A stretch of 64,000 nucleotides of DNA from Amycolatopsis pittospori (GCF_013870525.1 NZ_JACBXD010000038.1:1-64000); one strand, 5' to 3'; counted from the stretch's first letter, positions 44,865-56,067 are shown. The notes: generated from the letters alone by a model not told the origin. Translations and numbers: made by a program.

Positions 44865-46091
44865 CTAGAAGAGGCCGCAGTTCCCGAAGGCGGGCAGCCC
44901 CGCGAAGCGCCCCTCAAGCCAAGCGAAGGCTTCAGGGAACGCGCGGATGGCACCGCCGACGTGCGTCGGGACCAGCGAAGTCGAGAACTGCACCTTCGCG
45001 CCCTTCGCGCACCACGAACGCGCCATGGTCCTGCCCTGCGCGTAGGGGACGATGTCGTCGAGTGCACTGTGGACGACCAGTGTTGGCGCTCCCGGTTTCC
45101 GTGCTCCGATGAGCTGCTGGTCGACTCGCGTCTTGAAAGGTTCTTCGGCGAGGTACGCGGTCAGCGGCCGGCCGTCCTTGGTCAGGTTCTTCGACTGCGT
45201 GAACGCGTGCCCGAAGATCGCGTCCACTGTGCACTCTTGCTTGACCTTCTCGAACGCCTCGACGCCTTGGGTGTTCAGTAGGGCGGGGATGTTCAGCTCC
45301 GGGTACGCCGCGTCCATGCTGACCAGCGTGAACCCGAGGAATCCGAACGCGTAGTGCCCGTCGATGTTCTTGCCGACTTCGGCCAGGTTCGCCGGGACGG
45401 CGCCCGCGTACGAGCCCTTCAGCTTGAGTTCGGGAGCGTACGACGGCTGCAGTTCGGCGGCCGACGCGGACGCGCCACCACCCTGCGAATAACCCGCGGT
45501 CGCGACAGGACCGTTGTCGGGAAGGTTCGCTTCGGACAGACGCTGCGCCGCTCGGATCGAATCGAGGACGGCGTTGCCCTCGGCGACGCGGTTGACGTAG
45601 GTGTGGACACCGGGGGTGCCGAGGCCTTCGTAGTCGGTGACGACGATGCCGTAGCCGCGAAGCAGCAGTCCGGCGATGAAGGGCCCTTCGTACTCCATGC
45701 CCGCAGCGAGCGCTTTCGACGGCGCGCATTGGTCGCCGACGCCCTGTGTTCCGGCGGCGTAGCCGATGATCGGCCGCTCACCCGCCCCGGTCCACGCCTT
45801 CTTCGGCGTCAGGACCGTGCCGGTCACGGCGTTCGCCTTACCGTGGGTGTCGGTGCTGCGGTACATGATCCGCCGGACGTCGGCGTCGGCCTTGATGAGC
45901 TTCACCGGATCGACGTAGAACGTCGACGGTTCGTGCCGGATGATGTCGCCGGGAGCACCCGCGGGCAGTGGCGACGGGGGATCGTAGAAGGACGGGGCGG
46001 CGACGGCCTGCTGTGCCCCGAAGGTCAGCAGGGCCGCGAAGACGGCCGCTGAGACGGCGGCGGAAACCCCGCGCCGGGATCCTGGACGCAT
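44865..46091 (-). CDS. Secreted lipase (LIP family)
   Basis: 408 residues with a signal peptide (RPGSRRG..., cleavage near AVA-AP about residue 32). The alpha/beta-hydrolase core has the nucleophile elbow GYSQGG (Ser about residue 167), the Asp of HSALDDIVPY and the His of PTHVGGAIRAFP. It is close to the actinomycete secretory lipases that cleave triacylglycerols or Tween (LIP family, PF03583). The oxyanion loop YAAGTQGVGD and two Cys residues (a disulphide) fit an exported enzyme. GAGGAG lies before ATG 46091. It is divergent from a TetR gene over a 22-bp operator. Confidence 0.92.
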   Translation of the reverse strand: MRPGSRRGVSAAVSAAVFAALLTFGAQQAVAAPSFYDPPSPLPAGAPGDIIRHEPSTFYVDPVKLIKADADVRRIMYRSTDTHGKANAVTGTVLTPKKAWTGAGERPIIGYAAGTQGVGDQCAPSKALAAGMEYEGPFIAGLLLRGYGIVVTDYEGLGTPGVHTYVNRVAEGNAVLDSIRAAQRLSEANLPDNGPVATAGYSQGGGASASAAELQPSYAPELKLKGSYAGAVPANLAEVGKNIDGHYAFGFLGFTLVSMDAAYPELNIPALLNTQGVEAFEKVKQECTVDAIFGHAFTQSKNLTKDGRPLTAYLAEEPFKTRVDQQLIGARKPGAPTLVVHSALDDIVPYAQGRTMARSWCAKGAKVQFSTSLVPTHVGGAIRAFPEAFAWLEGRFAGLPAFGNCGLF

Positions 46092-46116
46092 GCTTGCTCC
46101 TCGTTGAGCACACACA

Positions 46117-46138
46117 TTTTCGACAGGGATGTCGAAAA
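46117..46138. promoter_or_regulatory. TetR operator between lipase and regulator genes
   Basis: TTTTCGACA and TGTCGAAAA pair perfectly around GGGA, giving a 22-bp palindrome centred between the lipase start (46091) and the TetR start (46163). Very likely the binding site of the adjacent TetR protein. Confidence 0.85.
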
Positions 46139-46162
46139 AGAGAGTCAGTGAGGTGGCGCACG

Positions 46163-46807
46163 ATGTCAAGTCCCGCGCCGAGAGGGAGACCCCGCAAACT
46201 CCCGGTCGGCGAGCAGCGTGCTCGGGTGCTGAGTTCCGCGGCCGGAGTCTTCGCGGTGCACGGCGCGCAGGCGGCCACGATCGAGCAGATCGCCCGGCGC
46301 GCGGGGGTCTCCCGCCAAGCCGTCTACGAGCAGTTCGGTGACCGCACGACGCTGTTCGCCCAGGTCGTGGCGGATATCGAGGAACGCGCCTTCGAGGCGA
46401 TCGGTGCGCCCGCCCTCGACCTCTCGCAGCCGGAACTCCGGTCCTGGGCGCGCGCCAACTACGCCAACATGTTCGCCTTCGTCGCGGCGAACCCCGAGGC
46501 TTTCCCGGTCCTGCGCGAGGCGGAACGCATGGGCGACCCGGCCCTCACCCGCCTGAGGGAGCGGCTCGCCGCGGTCTACACCGAGGCGAGCCGGCGGCGC
46601 TGGGCACGCCACGGCGTCGACTCGGGCCGCGCGGACAAGGCGCTGGTCACCCTCTTCTTCGCGATGACCGAAGCGCTCGTCCAGGTGAGCTGGGACGGCG
46701 AGCCGCCCGAAGCGGACGCGCTCATCGACCTGCTCACCGAATTCACCGTCGGGGGCGTAGTACGCCTTCGGACCGCGGCCACCGACGTGATGGAAAGACT
46801 GAGGTAG
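46163..46807 (+). CDS. TetR family transcriptional regulator
   Basis: 214 residues. HTH QAATIEQIARRAGVSRQAVYEQF (about 33-55), then a helical ligand domain. It is divergent from the secreted lipase, so it likely represses lipase synthesis until a fatty acid or lipid ligand is present. ATG 46163 has GAGGTGG upstream; the longer upstream frame runs through the operator and is not used. The stop is close to the convergent diguanylate cyclase gene. Confidence 0.9.
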   Translation: MSSPAPRGRPRKLPVGEQRARVLSSAAGVFAVHGAQAATIEQIARRAGVSRQAVYEQFGDRTTLFAQVVADIEERAFEAIGAPALDLSQPELRSWARANYANMFAFVAANPEAFPVLREAERMGDPALTRLRERLAAVYTEASRRRWARHGVDSGRADKALVTLFFAMTEALVQVSWDGEPPEADALIDLLTEFTVGGVVRLRTAATDVMERLR

Positions 46808-46810
46808 CGA

Positions 46811-48130
46811 TCAGGCCGCGACGGCCTCCAGAGACTTTTCAGCCTCTTCGGCCACCGTCGCCAGGTCCGGTGAGGACACGACACGGTTGCGCCCGTTGCG
46901 TTTCGCCGCGTAGACGGACGCGTCCGCCGAAGCCATGACCTCGTCGATCGTCCGCCCGTCGAGCGGGAACGTCGCGACGCCGACCGACGCCGTCCGCTGC
47001 TCGATCACCACGGGATTGCCCTCGTTGTCCTGGGTCTTGATCACCATCTCGCTGATCCGCTGGCGGATGCGCTCGGCGACGGCGACGGACTCCTGCTTCG
47101 ACGACGATGTCAGGAGCACCACGAACTCCTCCCCGCCGAAGCGGCCGGCGAGGTCCTGAGCCCGCGTTTCGGCCTTGACCAGCGCCGCGACGCCCTTGAG
47201 GACGTCGTCGCCCGCCAGGTGGCCGTAGGTGTCGTTGATGCTCTTGAAGTGGTCGAGGTCGATCATCAGCGTGCCGAACTGGCCGTTCTCGCGCTCGGCG
47301 CGGGCGACCTCGCGGACGGCGCCCTGCTGCCAGGTCGTGGCGTTGAGCAGCTGGGTCTTCTGGTCGGTCGTCGCGAGCTCTTCGAGCTGCTTGATCAGCA
47401 CCGAACGCTGCAGCAGGTACAGCGGCAGGAAGACGAGCAGCACGAGCACCGGCTGCTGCGGCAGCACGGCGAGCACCAGCGCGCCGATGCAGACCGTGGA
47501 GGCTTCGAGGATGTTGTCGTCCCAGGAGCCGAGGAGGGTCTGGACCGAAGCCTTCTTCGGCGCCGCGAAGTAGAGGCCGGTGCCGGTGAAGACGGCGTTC
47601 ATCAGGAAGAAGGCGAGGCTCGCGGCGCAGATCGAAGTCACCGACTCCGGCGGGGCCCCGACGGCCTGAACGGCCGCCCAGGCGGCGAACGCGGTCAGCG
47701 TCATCGATGTGGCGTTCGCCACAGTTCGGTGCGGGTTGACCGTGCGAAGACCTGCCCAACTGCGGTATCCGAGGTGAAGATAGATCACCGCCACGAGAAG
47801 CGAGGCCAGTTGAGGCGGCAGCAGAATCGCTCCGGGGAGCACCCAGACCGACGTCATGTTGATATGCGGGGTGACGCTCATGCTGCGCCGCTGCCGCTCG
47901 ATCCGGCGCGTCGCCTCGGTGTGCGCGATGGCGAGGCCCGCGAGCAGGAAACACAGCAGGACCTGCGAAGACGTGATGGAGATGGATGCGGCGAAGACCC
48001 CCGTCAGTGCCAGCATCGTCGCCACGGAAAACCCGGTGTAGGTGATCCAGTGTTTAGGCCTCTTCCACAGCTCCCACGCCCCTACCGTGAGAGCCGAACG
48101 ATGTCCAGCGCGTTCCTCCGATGTGATCAT
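46811..48130 (-). CDS. Membrane-bound diguanylate cyclase (GGDEF)
   Basis: 439 residues. About six to seven N-terminal helices (residues about 25-245, MHYT-unlike) precede a GGDEF domain that makes c-di-GMP from two GTP. The active motif GGEEF is present, with the inhibitory I-site RAQD exactly five residues before it, so product inhibition is expected. Mg-binding Asp lies in LMIDLDHFKSIND. No EAL domain is fused. c-di-GMP controls development and antibiotic production in actinomycetes. ATG 48130 has AGGGGGA upstream. Adjacent genes give no partner. Confidence 0.93.
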   Translation of the reverse strand: MITSEERAGHRSALTVGAWELWKRPKHWITYTGFSVATMLALTGVFAASISITSSQVLLCFLLAGLAIAHTEATRRIERQRRSMSVTPHINMTSVWVLPGAILLPPQLASLLVAVIYLHLGYRSWAGLRTVNPHRTVANATSMTLTAFAAWAAVQAVGAPPESVTSICAASLAFFLMNAVFTGTGLYFAAPKKASVQTLLGSWDDNILEASTVCIGALVLAVLPQQPVLVLLVFLPLYLLQRSVLIKQLEELATTDQKTQLLNATTWQQGAVREVARAERENGQFGTLMIDLDHFKSINDTYGHLAGDDVLKGVAALVKAETRAQDLAGRFGGEEFVVLLTSSSKQESVAVAERIRQRISEMVIKTQDNEGNPVVIEQRTASVGVATFPLDGRTIDEVMASADASVYAAKRNGRNRVVSSPDLATVAEEAEKSLEAVAA

Positions 48131-48332
48131 CTTTCCCCCTGACTGTTGCGTCATTCTCCGAAACCCCCTACTTACCGACAGCTTCCACCGACTTGCGGGC
48201 TGTCGACAAGCTCCCTAGGTGTGTACTTTTCTCTGAGAGGTCGAGGGAAAGGTGCCAGCGATGGCCGGTAGGGATCAGTGAACTGGGGCGCGAGCCGACA
48301 GGCCGCGCGATCGGGCCGACGCGTGGAACACC

Positions 48333-49586
48333 TCAATGTTCTGCGCGTGCGGCATCTTTTTCCTGCCACTTGTCCGGGTCCTTGGTGAGATTCCGCCACC
48401 AGCTCAGTGCCAGCGGGACGGTCAGCACCAATCCCGCAACCCCGAAGACGCCGACGGTCGATTGAGGACCGACCTGGTCCGCCAGGATGCCGCCGATCAA
48501 CGGACTCACGCCCATCGTCGTGGTCAGCCCGGTGTTCGAAAGGCCCATCACCTGCGCTCGGCTCTCGTCCGGCACCGCCAGGGTCAGTGACGCCGTCGCC
48601 TGCATGAGCGCCACCGTGCCGAAGGCGCCGCAGATGACGAACAGGATGATCGACGGCACCGGCCCCGGTTGCAGGAAGCACAGCACCAGCGGGACGGCCG
48701 TCAGCGCGGAAAGCGGGCCGATCAGTTTCGGCCGGGCATGCGCCGGCACCCAGCGCGAGTAGATGAACGCGCCGATCACGCTGCCGACCGGGTCGGCGGC
48801 CAGCAGCAACCCGATGACCTCGGGGCCGCCACCCGAAGACGCGACGTAAGGCGCCGCGATGCCCTCGTAAACCGGTAGAAGTCCCATCAGCCAGGTGAAC
48901 AGCAGCAATGAGCGCAGTCCGGAGCTGGCGAAGACGATCTTCCCGCCCGAGCCGATCGAAGCGAAGAACGACTTGCGCTTCTCGCCGGTGGCCGCGGCCG
49001 GACGCGAGGCGAGGCCCAGCCGGACGAACACCGCCGAGATCAGGAACGTCACCGCGTCCAGCGCGAGGGCGATATGGGGTTCGAGCGCGGTCAGCAGGAG
49101 ACCGCCGCCGGCGAACCCGGCCAGCTGTGCCGATTGGACGGTCATGCTGCGGATCGCCATACCGACGACGAACCGGTCGCCTTCGAGGATCTGCGGCAGC
49201 AGGGCCAGCTGGGCGGCCTTGAACGGCGGGTTCAGCAGCGAGACCGCGCCGACCAGTACGCACAGCACCCAGAACGGCAGCACGGGGACGGCGACCAGCG
49301 CGATCAGCGCCGCTCGTAACAGGTCGACGACCACCATCACGGTCCGCCGGGGGAAGCGGTCCGCGAACCCGGTGAGGAAGATGCCGCCGAGCAGCGACGG
49401 GGCGTAGGTCAGCGCGTAGGTGAGACCGGTCAGGGTCGCGGAGCGGGTTTCGGTGAAGACGAGGACCGAGAGCGCGACCCGCGCCAGTTGATCACCGAAG
49501 ATCGAAAAGAGCTCCGCGAACCAGAGCGAACGGAACTCGGCTACCCCGAACACCTCGCGGTAGGTGACCCGTCCGGCCGAAGCCAT
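48333..49586 (-). CDS. MFS transporter (12 helices)
   Basis: 417 residues, MFS_3/enterobactin-exporter-like permease (FRSLWFAELFSIFGDQLARVALSVLVF at the start, GFADRFPRRTVMVVVDLLRA as motif A, and VPDESRAQVMGLSNTGLTT later). Members export siderophores, macrolides or peptides. The ATG 49586 has GGGGG 5 bases upstream. A longer frame exists but has no better start. It stands alone; nearby genes give no clue about its substrate. Confidence 0.9.
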   Translation of the reverse strand: MASAGRVTYREVFGVAEFRSLWFAELFSIFGDQLARVALSVLVFTETRSATLTGLTYALTYAPSLLGGIFLTGFADRFPRRTVMVVVDLLRAALIALVAVPVLPFWVLCVLVGAVSLLNPPFKAAQLALLPQILEGDRFVVGMAIRSMTVQSAQLAGFAGGGLLLTALEPHIALALDAVTFLISAVFVRLGLASRPAAATGEKRKSFFASIGSGGKIVFASSGLRSLLLFTWLMGLLPVYEGIAAPYVASSGGGPEVIGLLLAADPVGSVIGAFIYSRWVPAHARPKLIGPLSALTAVPLVLCFLQPGPVPSIILFVICGAFGTVALMQATASLTLAVPDESRAQVMGLSNTGLTTTMGVSPLIGGILADQVGPQSTVGVFGVAGLVLTVPLALSWWRNLTKDPDKWQEKDAARAEH

Positions 49587-49983
49587 GCTGCCCCCAATAG
49601 GGTCCTTATTACGCGACAAACTCGTGACCGAGAGTAACGCGGTCACGAGCTCGTCACGAAGCGTCATTCGTTCACGTAAGTGTCTCCTGACTGTTGGTGA
49701 TTGGCTAGGTTCTTTCGCCGGGTTTCTGGAGTTGGAGATCTTTTTCGTAGATCGGCATCCTGGTCGTGACTTGCCGATCTGCCGCCGAATCCAACGGTTT
49801 CGGGGCGACCGCGCAAAAATCCGGGCCTCGCCGCACCTCTTCACTTCGGATTCCGGCCTCGTGCCGGGGTGTGGCGCGAAGCGCTTTCACGACACGCCGA
49901 GCGGGCGCCGTACCGCTGATGGCGTCACGATCGCCACTGGCGCGTGTAGGCCGAACAGGTGCACGGCTGGGCTGATCGGGTGA
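49587..49983. other. 397-base intergenic region without a convincing gene
   Basis: It is slightly less G+C-rich than the neighbours around 49690-49760. A hairpin (GGCTGATC-GGGT-GATCAGCC, 49970-49989) overlaps the stop of the SsuD-like gene and may stop transcription. Short open frames here have no ribosome site or recognised motif. Confidence 0.5.
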
Positions 49984-51123
49984 TCAGCCGTCGACGGCCA
50001 ATACCTCCGGTGCGGAAGTGGCCCGGACGGCCCGTTCGGCGTCCCGTTTGGCGACCTCTTCGCGCACGATCGGGATGACGTGACGGCCGAAGTCGATGGT
50101 GTCGCCGAGCATGTCGTAGCCGCGCGCCGAGAGGATGTCGACGCCGAGGTCGTAGTAGTCGAGAAGTGCCTGCGCGACCGTCTCCGGCGTGCCGACGAGC
50201 GCGGTGGAGTTCCCGGCGCCGCCGGTCGCGGCGGCGGTCGGGGTCCACAGTGCCCGGTCGAAGCGTTCGCCCTCGGCGGCGACGGCGAGCAGCCGCTGCG
50301 AACCGGTGTTCTGCGGGTTCGTGAGCGAATGCCGCCGCGTCAGCTGCCGGCCTCCATCCGTCCGCGCCTTGATGGCGTCGACCGTGCGATACGCCTTCTC
50401 CCAGGCCAGTTCCTCGGTCGGCGCGATGATCGGGCGGAACGCGACCTGGATCCGCGGGACGTCGGTCCGCCCGGCGGCCTTCGCCGCGGCTTTGACGGAC
50501 TCGATCTGCTCGGCGGTCTGCGCGAGGGGTTCGCCCCACAAACAGAAGATGTCCGCTTCGGCCCCTCCTGCCGCGTACGCCGCCGGAGACGACCCACCGA
50601 AGGAGACGCCCGGACGCGGTTGCTGCACCGGGCGGACGTCGAGGACGAAGTCAGCGAAGCGGTAGTGCTCGCCTTCGTGGTCGAAGGGCTCCTCGGACGT
50701 CCACGCCTGCTTCACGATCTGGATGTACTCGCGTGTGCGTGAGTAGCGCTCGTCCTTGGTGAGGTAGTCGCCTTCGCGCTGCTGCTCGTGGTCGCTGCCG
50801 CCGGTGATGAAGTGGACGGTGAGCTTGCCGTCCGAGAGCTGGTCCAGCGTCGCGAACGTCTTCGCCGCGAAGGTCGGGTAAGAGACGTTCGGCCGGTGCG
50901 CCAACAGGATCTGGAGCTTGTCGAGCTTCGCCGCGACGTACGCGGCCGCCTGCGCCGGGTCCGGCCCGCTGGAGCCGTACGCGAACAGCACCCGGTCCCA
51001 GCCGAACTCCTCGTGCGCCCGCGCGAGGCGGAGTGTGTAGTCCTTGTCGAAGACGCCGCCGGACCGCGTATGCGTCTCCGAACCGTCGTTCGTGCCTCCG
51101 ATGCCCAGGAATTCGACCGGCAT
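49984..51123 (-). CDS. LLM class flavin monooxygenase, SsuD-like
   Basis: 379 residues, luciferase-like TIM barrel of the alkanesulfonate/dibenzothiophene-sulfone monooxygenase group (EFLGIGGTNDGSETH, LLAHRPNVSYPTFAAKTFATLDQLS, VHFITGGSDHEQQREGD, SFGGSSPAAYAAGG). SsuD enzymes use FMNH2 to cleave C-S bonds and release sulfite. It needs a flavin reductase; the FAD/NAD(P)-binding protein transcribed divergently (51249) is a candidate partner by position only. ATG 51123 has GAGAGGGA upstream. The 125-base divergent leader contains a GGGTTC...GAACCC stem (51177-51198). Confidence 0.88.
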   Translation of the reverse strand: MPVEFLGIGGTNDGSETHTRSGGVFDKDYTLRLARAHEEFGWDRVLFAYGSSGPDPAQAAAYVAAKLDKLQILLAHRPNVSYPTFAAKTFATLDQLSDGKLTVHFITGGSDHEQQREGDYLTKDERYSRTREYIQIVKQAWTSEEPFDHEGEHYRFADFVLDVRPVQQPRPGVSFGGSSPAAYAAGGAEADIFCLWGEPLAQTAEQIESVKAAAKAAGRTDVPRIQVAFRPIIAPTEELAWEKAYRTVDAIKARTDGGRQLTRRHSLTNPQNTGSQRLLAVAAEGERFDRALWTPTAAATGGAGNSTALVGTPETVAQALLDYYDLGVDILSARGYDMLGDTIDFGRHVIPIVREEVAKRDAERAVRATSAPEVLAVDG

Positions 51124-51248
51124 TGTCCGTCCCTCTCGTCCAGGTTCCCCCTTTGTCGACGAGTACGCGCCGATTCCTCGCTGTGGCAACGGGTTCCGCT
51201 CCTTGAGAACCCGCACGCGACCGGGGATCCCGGCGTAACTTCGGCCGG

Positions 51249-53147
51249 GTGAGTACCGCAGACCTCCCCTACGTGCTCGCGGTGGTGGGCGCCGGCCCGC
51301 GCGGGGTGGGAGTGCTCGAACGCCTCGGTGCGAACGCCGCCGGACTCCTCGGCGAGCGTCGGCTCGTCGTGCACCTGATCGATCCCTTCCCGGCGGGCGC
51401 GGGGCGGGTCTGGCGGTACGACCAGTCACCGTTGTTGCGGATGAACTCCATGCCGGAGGACGTCACCGTCTTCACCGACGACACCGTCGAGATCGACGGC
51501 CCGATCCGGCCGGGGCCGTCGCTGATCGAATGGGCGCGGCAGGTCCGAGAGGGCACGCTCGACGCCGAGGTCGACGAAAGTCTGCGCGCCGAACTCGAGG
51601 CGCTGCAAAGCGATCACTTCCCGACGAGGCGACTGCAGAGCGCCTACCTCGGCTGGTTCCACCGCAAGGTCCTGGCCGAACTTCCCGGGCAGATCGACGT
51701 CGTCGAACATCGGACCCGCGCGGTCCGGCTCGAAGACGGGGAACCGCAAAGACTCTGGCTGGAAGACCGGGCGGAACCTCTCGAAGTGGACGCGGTGCTG
51801 TTCACCGTCGGACATCTCGACGCCGAGCCGGACGAGCGCGAGACCGGGTTCGCGGAGTTCGCCGCCCGCCACGATCTCGCGTATTACCCGGCCGGCTACA
51901 CCGCCGACGTCGACTATTCCGCCATCGAGCCCATGGAAGCCGTGCTGGTGCGCGGATTCGGCCTGGCGTTCGTCGACCTGATGCTGCTGCTGACCGAAGG
52001 CCGCGGCGGACGCTTCGAGGAGCAGGCATGCGGCGGACTGAAGTACCACCCGAGCGGCGCCGAGCCGGTCTTGCACATCGGGTCGCGCCGGGGAGTGCCG
52101 TACCACGCGAAGATCGGCTACCGCCTGCGTGGGAAACCGTTGCAGCTTCCCAGGTTCTTCGACGCTTACGCCATCGAGAAGCTGTGCGCCGAACCCGGTC
52201 AGCTCGACTTCCGGCGTGACGTCTGGCCGTTGATCTCCAAGGAACTCGCCTGGGCTTACTACAGCGAGCTGTTCACCGCCCATCCCGAACGCGTCCGCAT
52301 GGACTTCGCCGTCTTCGCCGACGCCTTCGCGGACGCGTCGCCCGCCGGAATCGACGCGCTGGTGGCGCGGGCCGTTCCCGCACCGGACGACCGGCTCGAC
52401 CTGGAGCGGCTCGACCGGCCGATGGCGGACGCCGTCTTCGGCACCGCGGAGGAGTACGGGAAGGAACTGCGCGAGTACATCGAGGCGGACTTGGGGCGTC
52501 GCGCGGATTCCGAGTACAGCGCGGATCTCGGCGCGTTCATGGCACTGCTGTCGGTGATGGGGCAGCTGCCCGCGCTCCTGCAGACCGGACGGCTCGACGC
52601 CGCCTCCCGGCTATCCGATTTGGACGGTTGGTTCCTCGGCTTCTTCTCCTACTTCGCCAGCGGACCACCGCCGCGACGGCTCGAAGAACTGCTCGCCCTG
52701 CAGGAGGCTGGATTGGTTTCCTTCCTCGGTGCCGAAATGCGCGTGACGGCCGACGAGGAACGCCGGGTGTTCGTCGGTTCCGGCGAGAGCTTCCCCGGCG
52801 AGACCGAGGCGCGCACTCTCGTCGAGGCGCGGTTGCCCGAGCCGAGTGTCACCCGCGCCTCCGATGTCCTTTTGCGACAGTTGCGCGACACCGGCGCGCT
52901 CGGCGAGGAGGCCGTGGTCGACACGGTCACCGGCGACAGGCTCCTCGCCGGCCGCATCCACACCCGGGTCTCCGACGGCCGGATGCTCGACGGCGAGGGC
53001 CGCCCGCATCCGCGCCGCTTCGCCCTCGGCCCGCATACGTCGGCGCGGTCCGCGGGCGCCTTCACCCGCCCGCGGACCAACGCGCTTCCCTTGCGGCAGA
53101 ACGACACCGTCGCCCGCGAGATCCTGGGCCTGCTCAAGGACTCGTGA
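51249..53147 (+). CDS. FAD/NAD(P)-binding protein
   Basis: 632 residues. N-terminal Rossmann motif GAGPRG (14-19) in VLAVVGAGPRGVGVLERL; the arrangement (FAD/NAD(P)-binding domain of PF13454 type, with RVWRYDQSPLLRMNSMPEDVTVF and ALRVLVRGFGLAFVDLMLLLTEG) is found in a widespread but poorly studied family. The C-terminal half is helical and of unknown function, with HTSARSAGAFTRPRTNALPLRQND at the end. It may pass electrons to or oxidise small molecules. The GTG start 51249 is divergent from the SsuD-like gene, which suggests joint control. Confidence 0.85.
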   Translation: MSTADLPYVLAVVGAGPRGVGVLERLGANAAGLLGERRLVVHLIDPFPAGAGRVWRYDQSPLLRMNSMPEDVTVFTDDTVEIDGPIRPGPSLIEWARQVREGTLDAEVDESLRAELEALQSDHFPTRRLQSAYLGWFHRKVLAELPGQIDVVEHRTRAVRLEDGEPQRLWLEDRAEPLEVDAVLFTVGHLDAEPDERETGFAEFAARHDLAYYPAGYTADVDYSAIEPMEAVLVRGFGLAFVDLMLLLTEGRGGRFEEQACGGLKYHPSGAEPVLHIGSRRGVPYHAKIGYRLRGKPLQLPRFFDAYAIEKLCAEPGQLDFRRDVWPLISKELAWAYYSELFTAHPERVRMDFAVFADAFADASPAGIDALVARAVPAPDDRLDLERLDRPMADAVFGTAEEYGKELREYIEADLGRRADSEYSADLGAFMALLSVMGQLPALLQTGRLDAASRLSDLDGWFLGFFSYFASGPPPRRLEELLALQEAGLVSFLGAEMRVTADEERRVFVGSGESFPGETEARTLVEARLPEPSVTRASDVLLRQLRDTGALGEEAVVDTVTGDRLLAGRIHTRVSDGRMLDGEGRPHPRRFALGPHTSARSAGAFTRPRTNALPLRQNDTVAREILGLLKDS

Positions 53148-53219
53148 GTGATCTGGGTCGTTTCGAGGGGTCAGTCATCCGTGCCGTGTCTCAGGCGAGG
53201 CGGTGACCTGGTCGGGGAA

Positions 53220-53357
53220 CTCGCGTGCTCAGAGACGGATCTCGTGTGCTTGAAGACGGATCTCGCGTGCTCGGACGCCGTAGATCCGAGTGCGGTAGCC
53301 AGGCACGCGAGTTCCGTGTCCGAGCACACGAGATCCGGGTTCAAGCACGCGAGTCAC
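53220..53357. repeat. Cluster of family C 21-bp units in both orientations
   Basis: Three head-to-tail units (53220, 53241 and 53262; first unit CTCGCGTGCTCAGAGACGGA, then T) are followed by at least three units in the opposite sense (about 53302-53355, CACGCGAG/CACACGAG). Together they form a large inverted repeat. The same unit occurs at 2781-2822. This is not a CRISPR: the units are contiguous, with no spacers. Confidence 0.75.
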
Positions 53358-53387
53358 GCCTTTGGGCCCCTTTACCTACCGCCCCTC

Positions 53388-53448
53388 GGGTGTTGCGAAA
53401 GCCACTTTCGCAACCTTCAACGTTGCGAAAGTGGCTTTCGCAACACCC
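53388..53448. terminator. 27-bp perfect hairpin between convergent genes (family E)
   Basis: A 27-base arm (53388-53414, beginning GGGTGTTGCGAAAGCCACTT) pairs perfectly with 53422-53448 around CTTCAAC. It ends 10 bases before the stop of the leftward LLM gene and lies between two convergent transcripts. Confidence 0.75.
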
Positions 53449-53458
53449 CCTCACGACC

Positions 53459-54489
53459 TCAGTCCCAGACCCGCGAAGGCAGCTCCTTGCGAACCACCGG
53501 GACGACGTCGGAGGCGAAGAGCTCCAGGACGTCCCGCGCCTCTCCGGACGTCAGGCCGTCGACCGAAACCGCCTGCACCTCGTGCCCGAAGGACGCGTGG
53601 TAGTCGCCGATCTTGTCGATCACCTGCTCCGGACTCCCGACCAGCGCGGATCCGTTGGCGATCTTGTCCTCCAGCGTGGTGAACTCCGACTTGTTGTGCT
53701 GGTACGCCGGCGTCCGCGTCAGCGCCTCGAAATACGGGCGATAACCGTCCAAGGCCTCCTGCGAAGTCTTGGCGACGTAGAGTCCGCCCGCGCCCGAACC
53801 GACGAGCGCGTCGGCCGGATCGTGGCCGTACTCCGCCCAGCGCCGCCGGTAGTGGTCGATCAGATCGGCGTACTTCTTCTTGGGGTGGAAGCCGTTCGCG
53901 GTGAACAGCGGGTCACCGAACTTCGCCGCCAACTCGGTCGATTCGGTACTCGACGCGCTCCCGTGCCAAATCCTCGGCCGCGGATGGAACGGGCGTGGCT
54001 GGGTCGTGACGTCCGCCAGCGGCGCGCGGAACTCGCCCTCCCAGGTCACACCCTCCTCCAGGAAGAGGCGGCGCAGCAGGGCGAACTTCTCCGCCTGGTA
54101 CTCCCATTGCCGTTCTTCTTCGAGCCCGAAAAGCGGGAAGTGACGGGGATCGTTGCCCTTCCCGATCATGAGTTCCAGCCGTCCGCCGGACAGCTGGTCG
54201 AGCGTCGCGTAGTCCTCGGCGACCCGGACCGGGTCCAGCACGCTGATCACGGTCAGCGTGGTCAGCAACCGGACGCGTTCGGTGCGTTCGGCCACGGCCG
54301 CCAGGATCACCGGCGGCGCCGACGAAAGGAACGGTTCTCCGTGCCGCTCGCCGACGCCGTACGCGTCGAAGCCCAGTTCCTCGGCGAAAATCGCTTCGTC
54401 GACAACTCGACGCAGCCGTTCGTGCTGACTCGGCGTCACCCCGGTCGCCGGGTCGGGATGGTTCGCGACAAGCGAGAAGAGCCCGAATT

Positions 54490-54493
<4 letters not shown>
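53459..54493 (-). CDS. LLM class flavin-dependent oxidoreductase
   Basis: 344 residues, luciferase-like monooxygenase (FGLFSLVANHPDPATG, EELGFDAYGVGERHGEPFLSS, LLTTLTVISVLDPVRVAEDYATLDQLSGGRLELMIGKGND). It is the last gene of a five-gene overlapping operon with the ABC importer, so it probably oxidises the imported compound. GTG 54493 sits in the ATPase stop (GTGA) behind GGAGGCAC. It differs from the SsuD-like gene at 49984 and is likely a separate step. Confidence 0.9.

Positions 54494-56063
<1,570 letters not shown>

Positions 56064-56067
<4 letters not shown>

Noticed and set aside
49705..49890. 61-codon frame in the gap before the SsuD-like gene
   Set aside because: No ribosome site, no motif, and atypical composition.
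53220..53357. CRISPR-like array
   Set aside because: Units are contiguous, without spacers, and occur in both orientations. No cas gene is near.
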